In this document: positions 1 through 9,066 of the stretch, piece by piece
Layout: each line of letters starts with the position of its first letter
How positions within the stretch are numbered: the stretch's first letter is position 1
Assembly (NCBI GenBank): GCA_905221605.1
Contig: CAJNDS010001072.1
Span: 1-36,642, forward strand
Direction of reading: 5' to 3'
From: Symbiodinium natans
Taxonomy: Eukaryota; Sar; Dinophyceae; Suessiales; Symbiodiniaceae
DNA length: 36,642 nt
The notes under the pieces: model-generated
Seen by the model: the letters and a program-made list of their open reading frames with translations, nothing else
What the model was told of the DNA's origin: nothing
The model's database searches: none
Position numbers and translations under genes: made by a program

Positions 1-2784
1 AAGGATTGGATAGTCGTCGAAGAAGTTTGCATGAGGGATCTCCAGCACGACGTTCAGTAAGAAGCTCAAGGCCCGAGCTATTCTTAAGAAGGCATAGACT
101 GAAGCAGAGGCCCCAAAAACCAATGCTGAAGAAATGAAAAAGATTGGGCGGCCATCGGCATCACGCAGAAGCAGAACGCACAAGCTCCGATGTTGCTCAC
201 AGACTGCCATCTGTTTGTAAGCACCACTTAGATCAAGGCATCGGCCACTCCACTCTCTGGGAACGACTCCCGGCTTTCCCATCACGCGCTTTGCGATTTC
301 CATGGCCAAAGAAATGCAGAAGTCGCCGTCCTGTAACTTTAGCTTCATGGTGCTGGTGAAAGTGCAGTTCAAGTCGGAATCGCAGGCATCGTCAATCGGT
401 CTCAGTTTGCCTCCTTGTCGAACGCCAAACCTTCGCATCAAACTCCAATCTGTTCTCCCCAGATGCTCAGAAACTTCCGTTTCACTGCTGAAAGGCCCCT
501 GAAGCCATCCAGCCTTCGCTTCGTCCATGGTCACCTTCAGCAGATCGCGTTCTAGCTCGGGATCGGAAGCCCGATTTTCCAAAAGTAGCGCTGCCCGTTT
601 CAAGGGAGCGACTTGACGGAGCTCCGCTTCGGTAGACGTGGCAGGTTTCACTTTGACATCAAAGGCAGCAGGGCATTCGGACACACCCGACAACTTCACC
701 CCCGACTTCAAAAGCTCGATTGCCTCCATGTCATCGAAATTGTGCTGTCGCAGCAAAGACTCCAGAAGTAGGATCCTCTTGCCTTGCATCACGGTCTGCA
801 TCCACGATGGCATCGCTGAGTGAAGTTTGCTTTCGTCTTGTTCCAACTTTTTGGAAAGGATCTCTGCTTTCATCAGTGCAAGTTTTCGACGAAGAAAGAG
901 GGCTCGGCGATCAGCTACCATGTTGGCCTCAAGAGAAGCTTTCAGCTCCTTTGGGAGTTTGTTTTCGGAGTCAAGAGGGTGGCACACTTTCTTAGCAGCC
1001 TGGAACCATTCACAAGGATCCCTGTAGAAACCAACCTGGCAATCCTCACCCCTATCCAAACCAAGCCCCTCGCTGTCTGGGGAAGTCTCAGGAAGAGCCT
1101 CGGCGACCTCCCCCGAATCACCCCCTTGCACGGGAGGCGCGCCGAGGACCTTGCAACCGGATGAGGGAATTTGGCCGCGGGGCATGATGCGCACGAATTT
1201 ATATTCGGAAACCAAGGGCTTATGCTTACGGGTTTGGCGTCCCACCGCGGAAAGAGACTGCAAGCGCGGGTCGGGGGCCTCGGTCGGGCCAGGGGAGACA
1301 TGGCAAGCAGAAGCAAAGCATGCGGCCCAGCGAGCAGCCAACACAACAGGATACTGGGCCTCGAGGTGAGTGGACCACACCCAACCGCCAGCACGCCAGC
1401 TGACGCCCCAAGGTTCGTGCACATGACGGCCGCTGCAGCGGGCACGAAGGCTGCCAAAGGCAGCCCGGTTGCTGAGGAGCTTGGTGGACTTGGGACGAGC
1501 GCCACCGTGCTCACAAGCGTCGAAGATGATCTCATGCAAGTCACTGAACCAGCGGCGGACCTTGGGCGAAGCGTGCATTCGGACCTTCAAGGCCAGCACA
1601 CTCCAGAACCACGAGTTCGAGGGGTTTTCAAGAGTGAAGACACAGTCGTGCTCAGCGCACCAAAGCAGGACATGAAAGACCAAGTCATAAAGACGATTGG
1701 CAGCGGCGAGGCGCAAACCATCAGGGCTGGCGGGGTCAATGTGAGGCAAGCCGAGGGGAAAGTCGGCGCTCCGAAGCGGCCGAGGGTCACGGAGGCCGAG
1801 GGCGCGTAACTTGGCCGGCAAGGGCCGCTCACGGGCCCGAGACGATGTGCCACAAGGGGGGCCTAGATGCACCGCGGCAGGCTTTTTGTCATGCAGCAAA
1901 CGAAACAAGGCATCGCGGCCCATATCGGAAGCAAGGTCAAGGCGAACCGTGGGAACTTGAGGACGCCGGGGACAGTTATCAACAGCAACGGCCGTGAACC
2001 CGAGCCTCTGGGCGGCTCGAGCCAGGGTCGCGGACCCGGAGAAGACCTCGAGAAAGAGTTTGGGCGGGCCAAGGGTGGGCAAGGCGGATGAGGAGGGTAG
2101 GCGGAAGCCAATGTCACCCAGCCAGTCACGGTCGGCAAGGGGAAGCTTGGGACTATCCCGGGGGGTGAAGGCAATCAGCACAACCCTGCGGCCTTCCCAA
2201 GGCAAAACAGCATGGCGGTTCACGGCGGCATGAAGCAAGACTGGTCCGGCGGATACATCATGCAGACGCCCCCAAAAAGTGCCAGAAGCGTCTTCAAAGC
2301 GGTCAGCCCCTCCTTCGCATTCTTCCCAGATGTAGCCTTTGCGAAATCGGGTCAAGGGGATGACAAGGTTCCAGGAGGAGCGGTCATTGTTGCAGTCCAC
2401 ATGGAGTGGGCTTTGAACATCATCGAGCAAGACCAGGCTGGAAAAGGTGTGGTGAGGATTCACTTGGTGAACATAACGGCAAAAGAGAGCGGAGCTCTTT
2501 GGAAAAGACTTAGTATCTGTACGAATTCCGATCTGGGACCCGAACACCCAGGCACCGCAACCAAAGCTTCGGTGATGGAAGGCATCTCGTTTAGATGGAT
2601 TTCTGGGCAAGAGGTCGAAAACTCGCAAAACATCAAAGGCTTCCAAGGTTGGCTTTCGAAGAAGTTGCTCGGCAAGGGCTTCGGGACCTAAGCCAACAGA
2701 GTTCGCCTCAAAAGGCACGGGCGTGACACAATGCGGGGAGAGCGGCGCAGGCTCCGGGGGAAGATCGGAGCCCCCCGCCCGGAG
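1..2784 (-). CDS. Pol polyprotein: 2OG-Fe(II) oxygenase-like, C5-methyltransferase-like and reverse transcriptase (partial)
   Basis: I translated this frame by hand. It is free of stops for 928 codons and continues past the left edge. Domains in order: (i) a 2-oxoglutarate/Fe(II) oxygenase-like domain with HVD at about 2403-2395, a distal His at 2214-2212 (RHAVLPWEGRR) and candidate 2OG-binding Arg at 2190-2185; (ii) a cytosine-C5-methyltransferase-like domain with LEVFSGSATLARA (motif I) near 2055-2011, GPPCGTSS with catalytic-type PPC at 1860-1852, and ENP at 1629-1621 where the family usually has ENV; (iii) a reverse transcriptase with DLSGAYKQ (first catalytic Asp) near 234 and FFDDYP (YxDD box equivalent) at 24-7. 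There is no Met start at the beginning. It lies in the same frame as the upstream Gag, separated by one TGA, so it is probably made by readthrough, or the TGA is a mutation. Cytosine methyltransferases in dinoflagellate retroelements are known; the oxygenase assignment is my inference from the HxD...H...R pattern. Confidence 0.75.
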
Positions 2785-3996
2785 TCAAGACCCCTTTGTG
2801 CACAGATGGCCAGGGTGGTCGCCACCACACCCAGCCCTCCAACAGATGTGGAAACCACGGCCGCAACGGTTCTTGGAGTTAACTCGAAAGCGGCACCTTC
2901 CTTGGTTGAGGGCAAAACAGACAGGCTTGTCGTTCACGCGGCTGACACAGCCGTCGGGCACTGTGAACTCCTTGCGAACCTCACCCTTAGACGACTTGCC
3001 CTTCCCCTTACCTTTCCCTTTATCGCCCTTCTCACCGCCTTTGGGGTCATCCCATTTGCGCTTGCCTGGCCAGGGGGCAGAAGGAGGAGGAGTAGGGAGA
3101 GCGTTAAGGTACTGCAAAACCTCTTGCGACTCGGACAACAGCTTGATCTGGGTTTCCAAAGGCTTCTCACGGCCGGGCTCGCCGGCAAGTTTTCCAAGGA
3201 GCGCATGCGAAGCCAGCGTGAACAGGTGCCTGTCGGCAGCAATAAGTTGATGAGTGGTTACTTTGGAGTAACCACTGGGCACGGGCCTCATCAAGGCAAG
3301 GAAGCATTTGTGACACCACTCCTCAAGCACCTGAAAGCTGCACAAGCCGGCGAGATCATATGCCAGCGAGCGACGAGTCCAAGCGTTGCGCAGAGCTAAG
3401 TCAGTGTGCGTGTCACAAGTGGCAGATTCGGCTTTGCTCGCCATCTTCAAGTTCCCCTCGCCATCAACCACCACTTGCTGGTCTTTCTTCAACATCTGAG
3501 CTTCCTGGGCACGGCTGATGATGCGATAGGCTGGCAAGTACTGGAGGACTCCATCCTCGAGTTGTTTGACAAGAGTGTCCACAACGGAATGAGCTGGCAA
3601 GGTTTCAGGCGAAAGAATGAGGCCCGTGACACGCTTCTTCAAGGCCTCCTGGCGGGCCAAGCGCTCCGCATTGGGCATAGCACGAACCGCAGCTGTGTCA
3701 GCGGCAGGTTCCACGCGTGCCTTCATGTCAGCCACGCTTAGGTTCTGGGCTTCAAACATCAAACGTCTCACCTTAGAGGACTGATCAGGCGGGAAGTCAT
3801 GTGGAAAAATGTTTCCCATCCATCGCTTCACATCGGCTTCATCCAATTGTGTCGGCGTGGTAGACACAGCAAAAGCCAAGGTTCCGAAGCTCTTGAATCC
3901 CGCATCGACAAGAGTGCGAATGGTGGACTCGCTGAGTTTGACCTTCTGGCAACGCTCCAAAAACCAGGCCTCGCTATCCACTGCAATCCCCGCCAT
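2785..3996 (-). CDS. Gag-like nucleocapsid protein of the DIRS-like element (403 aa)
   Basis: This 403-residue protein lies directly upstream of, and in the same frame as, the pol frame. The N-terminal two thirds are mostly helical and acidic/basic mixed, with no domain I recognise. A glycine/lysine-rich stretch (KGGEKGDKGKGKGKGKSSKG) then precedes a C-terminal Cys/His cluster containing CFALNQGRCRF, CGRGFHIC and CGGDHPGHLC, which looks like a zinc-binding knuckle. Basic tail plus Cys/His cluster is the usual layout of an RNA-binding Gag. The stop is TGA followed by CTC, and the frame stays open after it. The Met at 3996 is the first in frame after a non-coding-looking gap. Confidence 0.6.
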   Translation of the reverse strand: MAGIAVDSEAWFLERCQKVKLSESTIRTLVDAGFKSFGTLAFAVSTTPTQLDEADVKRWMGNIFPHDFPPDQSSKVRRLMFEAQNLSVADMKARVEPAADTAAVRAMPNAERLARQEALKKRVTGLILSPETLPAHSVVDTLVKQLEDGVLQYLPAYRIISRAQEAQMLKKDQQVVVDGEGNLKMASKAESATCDTHTDLALRNAWTRRSLAYDLAGLCSFQVLEEWCHKCFLALMRPVPSGYSKVTTHQLIAADRHLFTLASHALLGKLAGEPGREKPLETQIKLLSESQEVLQYLNALPTPPPSAPWPGKRKWDDPKGGEKGDKGKGKGKGKSSKGEVRKEFTVPDGCVSRVNDKPVCFALNQGRCRFRVNSKNRCGRGFHICWRAGCGGDHPGHLCTKGS

Positions 3997-4388
3997 GGCT
4001 CGACACCTAGCAAGTCGGGACGATCTCGCTCCTTGTCAGGTTGAAGCCTAAAGATCGACTTCGGACAAGTAAGATGGGTATTGCAACGCAGTCAAACGTG
4101 TCCGCAGTTTCCCCGAGCAGAAGCCCATGCTTTTATCATGACTGTGATTCCGAAGTGCTCTGACGGTGAACGAAGCCTCGGCTCTCACAGCTGGGTGATT
4201 CTCGATAAAGGCTTCGAGTCAGCTGGAGTAGGCTCAACTTGTTCTCCCCAAAGATCTCGACTTGCGTTCGAGTGGGAGCAACATCACCGATTGTCAGACT
4301 TCGGTGCGACGCCTGAGATTGGCCAGAAGGATGTACCGTCTGTGCTGTTCACAAGGACAGATGCACTCGTTTTCCTTCAAGATTTCGA
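3997..4388. other. Spacer between recombinase and Gag frames
   Basis: These 392 bases carry no convincing reading frame on either strand. They probably hold the 3' untranslated part of the recombinase transcript and the leader of the Gag-pol transcript. I looked for a purine tract plus LTR, or an inverted repeat, that would mark an element boundary here and saw nothing clear. Confidence 0.35.
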
Positions 4389-6629
4389 TCACTCTGCAGC
4401 CTCCAAAATGTGCCGGCATTGTTTACAGGGGTCAGGGTCCTCAAAATAGACCCCCGCTTCACGGAAAGGAATATGGTTCCTCGAGAGAGGTCGGCCACAC
4501 CACAAGTTGGCTTGATCCTTCAAACAATGCGTTATGCCGGACACTGTGTGCACTACAAGAGAATCTTCAGAAACATTCGGCCCAAAAGGGGCCCTCTCTA
4601 AGCCTCCTCCACCGCGGCCTGGAGCCTCAGAAGCTTCAGAGCTCTGTGAAGACGGGGGGTCCTCGAACTCGTCAAAATCGTGTCGTGGCACAGGCGCCTC
4701 GGGTTCCGGAGCAATGACGTCCTGGGCGGCACCTGGTCGCTCCGCTGCAGCCACTTGCACCACCCGATCAACGTCAGACAAGTCAGGGTCATAGTCTCCC
4801 GCGCGGATGGCTTCGAACATCGCCATGACTCGCCCGTACAAAAGGGTGTACTGCTGCCGGGCGTAGGTCGCCGGTGATTTCTCCTTTGGAGCAATGTGGT
4901 GTCCAAGAAGGCGCTTTTCCGCTCCACTGAATTTTGGGCGAGGGCAGCGGCCCGCCCAAGATGTCAAAGTGGCCTTCAACGAATGCGTCGCCCTCTGCAT
5001 GGCTTGGTCTTGATCGATTCCCTTCAAAATCAGAAAGTCCTGCAGGTAGCTGGTCGCCTCGACGCTCCCCATCTGAACAGAGCTCCAGCGGTTTTGGCTC
5101 TCGAGGCGTGACGGCAGCGCAAAGTTCTCAAGGGAGAGGCCTTCATGTTCACGAGCCTCCAGCCAAGCTTTCGCCCAATTGTTGCCAGACAACCCACAGC
5201 CGAGGGCTGCGTAGGGAAGCAGCCGGGTTTTTGCCTCCTTAGAGACAGTCGTCTTGGATGTCAAGCCTGATGCAACAACTAAGATCACGCCGTCGGACTC
5301 CTGAATTGAAATCTCCTTGAGGTTCTGAGAATCGCTCCATCTGTCAGCCGAATGCGCACAAAACAGCAGCTGTCCACAAATGCACGCAAGTACTGGTCCA
5401 GTTTCCACACAGAATGCTTCCAATGCCATCAACATGGGAACCGTCAGTTCAGGTTTCTGTTGCAGAGGACGCTTCATCAAATATAGGTCCCGGCTTATGC
5501 CAAGCACCCGGCTGGAGAGGACTGTTTCAGGCTCCATGTGCAGCAACTTGGCGACCCCGTGCACAAAGCGAAGGCCTTCCACAAAATGCGTCATGCTGGT
5601 CGGCCTGGCTCCTGAGTCACGCAAGAAATTTGCATACATGTATATGGTCGGCTCATCGACTGCAAGAGGGCTGTCTATGCTCTCTGTTGTGCACCAGGAA
5701 AAATACCTCAGGAGGGACCCACCTCGCTTTGAGATTGTCCTGGAAGCTTTAGTTCTGAAGGCATCCGAAAAAGACTTCTTGATGGCCTCCTCGTTTACAT
5801 CTGCCCCGAGCAACGACAGCAAAGACCTTCCCAAGCTACTCACCTCTGGATCCCACAAGATGACCAGCCTCATCTTCTTAAGAGCAGCCGTTCGGATGTC
5901 TTCCTCCGACCGCTCCACTGTGATGCGTTTCAGGAACTTAACCGTCGTGGGTGGCACACACCTTCGTTTTGCTTCGTCATCGGATTCCTCTGGATCAAGA
6001 AAATCAATTGCACCAATAACTTGCAAAGGACTCGTTCCTCTCTCCCAGGAAAAACGCAAAGACGAAGATGTTTCCCATGAAAATCTCGGCCTGCTCTCAA
6101 AACGCTGTTGTGAAGTAGCCTCTACAGCTGCACGCTGGAAATCACCCAAGATTCGGTCATCTGGAAGAGGGACCAGAAGCGAAGAGTCATCGGATTCTTG
6201 AAAAGAATGGTTTGCCACACGCAAGGTGGCACTCAAGAAATCGTCTGTCTCCAAGTCACGACAGGCGTCATACCAAGCAGCTTCAGAAATTGAAGTAGGT
6301 GCACACGACGAAGGCGGTATGCGTGGGCCGAATACAGGCTCTCTGCCCTGAACCCAGCCTGGGTCGACCCAACCCTCTTCGTCCCCTGAAACCCCGGGCA
6401 AACCCTGAAAAGGCCTAGTGCAGTTGACCCAGTTGCGACTCTCCAAAGCCTCAGTATCTTCAAGGGCTCCCGACTCACCCCCTTGGAAAGAGCCCTGAAG
6501 AGAACGAACGAAAGACTGGGCTTGCTCATCAGCGGCACGCAAGTCACACTCGGTCTGGTCGACCACACCTGCGGGGCTGAACAAGAGCCAAGGGTCGAGA
6601 TTGTCGGGTTCGGAGGAAGGATTCGACAT
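4389..6629 (-). CDS. Tyrosine recombinase of DIRS-like type (746 aa)
   Basis: The C-terminal half has the spacing of a tyrosine recombinase: an Arg in SADRWSD (R430), a Lys in GLTSKTT (K459), HSLKATLTSW (H549 and K552, with Lys where many families have Arg), LLGHH (H577/H578) and a candidate nucleophile Tyr in ATYARQQY (Y589). The first 230 residues are acidic, Ser/Glu/Asp-rich and unassigned. After the catalytic core come a Pro/Glu-rich linker and a Cys-containing tail. The protein would cut and rejoin DNA through a phosphotyrosine link to insert a circular cDNA. It is uninterrupted, so this copy could be young. Whether it belongs to the same element as the downstream Gag-pol is likely from strand and spacing but not proven. 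Confidence 0.7.
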   Translation of the reverse strand: MSNPSSEPDNLDPWLLFSPAGVVDQTECDLRAADEQAQSFVRSLQGSFQGGESGALEDTEALESRNWVNCTRPFQGLPGVSGDEEGWVDPGWVQGREPVFGPRIPPSSCAPTSISEAAWYDACRDLETDDFLSATLRVANHSFQESDDSSLLVPLPDDRILGDFQRAAVEATSQQRFESRPRFSWETSSSLRFSWERGTSPLQVIGAIDFLDPEESDDEAKRRCVPPTTVKFLKRITVERSEEDIRTAALKKMRLVILWDPEVSSLGRSLLSLLGADVNEEAIKKSFSDAFRTKASRTISKRGGSLLRYFSWCTTESIDSPLAVDEPTIYMYANFLRDSGARPTSMTHFVEGLRFVHGVAKLLHMEPETVLSSRVLGISRDLYLMKRPLQQKPELTVPMLMALEAFCVETGPVLACICGQLLFCAHSADRWSDSQNLKEISIQESDGVILVVASGLTSKTTVSKEAKTRLLPYAALGCGLSGNNWAKAWLEAREHEGLSLENFALPSRLESQNRWSSVQMGSVEATSYLQDFLILKGIDQDQAMQRATHSLKATLTSWAGRCPRPKFSGAEKRLLGHHIAPKEKSPATYARQQYTLLYGRVMAMFEAIRAGDYDPDLSDVDRVVQVAAAERPGAAQDVIAPEPEAPVPRHDFDEFEDPPSSQSSEASEAPGRGGGGLERAPFGPNVSEDSLVVHTVSGITHCLKDQANLWCGRPLSRNHIPFREAGVYFEDPDPCKQCRHILEAAE

Positions 6630-7312
6630 GTTGCAAGCGGCACCTTAGTTGGACAGCTGAAGAAGAAGGCGAACACACGTATGCGGGCGGGGGCCGGTGC
6701 AGGCAAGAGCAAGCCAATGAGGAGGGTCGAGAAACAAAAGGATCCTGGATCCTTCTCTGGTACTGACCAACACACCACAGAAAGAGCTCTCGAGGACGTA
6801 CGAAAAGAGACTGGGAGGAGCGTCTAGCTGACGCTGAAGTGAAGCAGTATGAAAGGACCGAGGCCGGATGCAAACCGCCTGGAAAACGGGGGCTGGCGGC
6901 ACAACAGGCCAGTCCCAACTGAGAGAGCTGCTCGTAGAGCTTGACTCGCTGTCCATCCGCCGAGAGCTCACAGGCTCTCGGCTTGCACGACCCCTAAGGG
7001 GAGACCAATAGCACCTCGAACCTCTAGCACGGCACCCTTACAGGATTAGCGGAGGCTCAAAAGGAACAAAAATTTTCTCTCAGCCCGAGCTCGAGCAGCT
7101 GTGAACATGAACGGGCCAACTGTGGATTCAAGCATGCAGCAAGTCACATGGCTAAAAATAACGTTCATGATGCTGAGGAAAATTCGTTTAAAACTCGAAA
7201 CACTTTCCGCAACTCAAAAAGGTCGCAAAAAGGATTATTAAAAACCCCGTGCTCGAAGGAAGAGCACTACAACTTTAGTTTGAGAGAGAAATGTCAGGCG
7301 AGCTGAAATTTT
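6630..7312. other. Untranslated flank upstream of the recombinase ORF
   Basis: About 680 bases between the recombinase start and the inverted repeat unit. Short frames are present but none resembles a protein. The A-rich part near 7140-7290 differs in composition from its neighbours. It is probably the 5' leader or terminal repeat of the minus-strand recombinase element, ending abruptly at the junction with the repeat unit near 7312. Confidence 0.3.
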
Positions 7313-9066
7313 CCATCTGGTGCCTCTGGCTGTCCGTCAGCCCAAGCTTTGGTCCCTAACAACAACGCCTGCCGCTAGGCTTCCTCCTGGATGGGCTTGC
7401 ACCACCCGGAGAAAAACAAAAACACCCTGCAGGTACAAACAAAGGAAGCACTCGGCAGGCCAAACACGGGTAACCCCAAACTGATGCAGGGAAATGCCCT
7501 AAACCTCATACGGTCGGCGTACTAGGATCCTCGTCCGTTCCTGCCACACCTCAGCGCGCTACCCTCCCCTCATCAACCTGTGAGGATCAACAGGGACCGG
7601 TTCTAACGTTTTCCTTTCGTGCGCTGTGTTTGCGAGAACCCCGTGTTGGGCCTGTGAGTACCCACAAGCACCTGAGCCCAAAAACCCGGTCAAGCGGTCT
7701 GCTGCACAGACCGAGCAAGGGGGCCGAACCGGTGTCAGGCTGAACATAAGCCGCGTCGAGGCGGCCTGTCCTGCAGGGTGTCCCTCGGACCAGCTGCGAA
7801 CATAATCCGACGGATGGATCTGGGTACGTGCCGGGACTGAGCACTCGTCTGCTTGCATGCTTACAGCCTGCATCCTTATGCAATCATTTCACGATCCTAT
7901 TCCATGCAATATTCTCTTGGTGCCCTGCTGGCACTCTCAGTCTGGAAAGCGGACTCACTGGGTCCGTCACTGGTTGAAAGGGGGAAGCTGCACCCGTATA
8001 CTGGATTCCGAAGGGTGAGCATCTCTCCCTTGATTCTGGCAGGGCATACGCTCCTGCAATTTGGGTGGGTTGGGGCCGTATTAGGTCAGACCTCCCAGGG
8101 GATGTCTTCCAAGTCTTCAAAGCCACACACAAGCCAATCACTGCTGCATGCTTCTTCTGGGGAGTCTAGATCCTGATAACACCCTTCCTCAAGGAAGGTC
8201 CAGCCATGTGCGCTGGCTGCAGAAGACAGCGGCGCCAGCGAAGGCTCTACGGGCTCCGTACCTTGGGTGACCTAACTGACTCAAGTCAGCAAGGGAGGCA
8301 TCGTCCAGCAACACCTGTCTCCTGACTGCTTGATCAAAGCTCGGCCAGCTCCACGTGCACTCCAGGAAGTTTTCAAGACAAAGGGCACAGTGGAGCTCGA
8401 TGCGTCTTCCATCCTCTCCATACAAGATCGCTGGTTGCCTTTCCCCAGGACCAGGCACGAAGTTGAGGTTATGGGTTGGAATGCTACCACAGCCAGTGCA
8501 ATTAAAGTTTAAAAGGCGAAGCCACTGCACGGGCGGGTCGCCTCCCGTTCCCCCGTGGAGCTCTGCTGGGTCTTCCATGCATCTCCATTGCCCACAAGGT
8601 CCGGCTCTTACTGTTTTGCCGGATTTGCTGGTGCGAACAAAATACACGCTGCTGTCCTCTGAGAGGAGCAGCCACTCTTTCCGGCCCTTGTGAAACCAGC
8701 GAAAGCAGAGTGCTTGGTGTAAAGTCCTGCCTTGGCTGGAACCACAATTGGCTCTATGGGCCCAAGTTCGCTCTGCACTTGCCAGGTTGCTCGAGCATCT
8801 TACCTGGTCTTCCAAGGCTGGAGAAACTCCACAGCCGGCTGTAAGAGGACTCGCATAAGGGAAGAGTTCCCCAAGCCGGGCTGCTTCGCCCTCCAGTCGG
8901 GCCGTGCCTTCTATCTGGCTCTCTGCATCGCAAGTTGGGTGAGATGACTCCAACCCATCACTTGCTGGCAGTGAGGATCGCGACTGCACAGGTGCTCTGG
9001 ACATGGCTCAAATGAAGGCTGTGAAAAAGCAGGCCTGGTACCCAAAGCAGTTAGGGGACTCGAGGC
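7313..9066 (-). repeat. Inverted, truncated copy of the 2.5-kb array unit
   Basis: Read on the minus strand, this stretch matches the units at 28385-35926 from the 5' untranslated region (CCTCGAGTCCCCTAAC at about 9066), through the ORF, to the segment around ATCTGGTGCCTCTGG at 7313. It then stops abruptly. It lacks the spliced-leader-like start and the last part of the spacer, including the three hairpins with the shared loop. Several spacer hairpins remain, such as CGGTCTG/CAGACCG near 7695-7720. The right end runs straight into the gag frame of copia element A with no LTR between. This copy lies about 19 kb from the array and in opposite orientation. Confidence 0.85.
8189..9004 (-). pseudogene. 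Inverted fourth copy of the Cys-rich array protein, 3' end frameshifted
   Basis: The first 240 or so residues match the array protein (MSRAPVQSRSSLPASDGLES start, CxxC pairs NCTGCG and CALC). One extra C near 8254-8256, compared with the array copies, then shifts the frame, and the protein ends early at 271 residues. The array copies have 305 and 307. Its ATG (9004-9002) overlaps the plus-strand ATG of the copia A gag frame (9003-9005), both inside one CATG. Confidence 0.7.

Larger units (their letters stand above)
1..6629 (-). mobile_element. DIRS-like tyrosine-recombinase retroelement, cut by left window edge
   Basis: Three long minus-strand frames in a row encode, in transcription order, a tyrosine recombinase, a Gag-like protein and a pol polyprotein with reverse transcriptase. 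RT plus tyrosine recombinase is the hallmark of DIRS/Ngaro-type retroelements, which integrate by recombination instead of using a DDE integrase, and no integrase is seen here. In known DIRS-like elements the recombinase usually lies at the 3' end, after RT-RNase H. Here it precedes Gag, so either this lineage has a different order or the recombinase ORF is the tail of an upstream copy in a head-to-tail pair. The terminal repeats and any RNase H lie outside the window or were not recognised. Confidence 0.7.

Noticed and set aside
942-2174. Several short Pro/Ser-rich frames on both strands over the pol region
   Set aside because: All are antisense or out-of-frame shadows of the continuous pol frame with methyltransferase and RT motifs.
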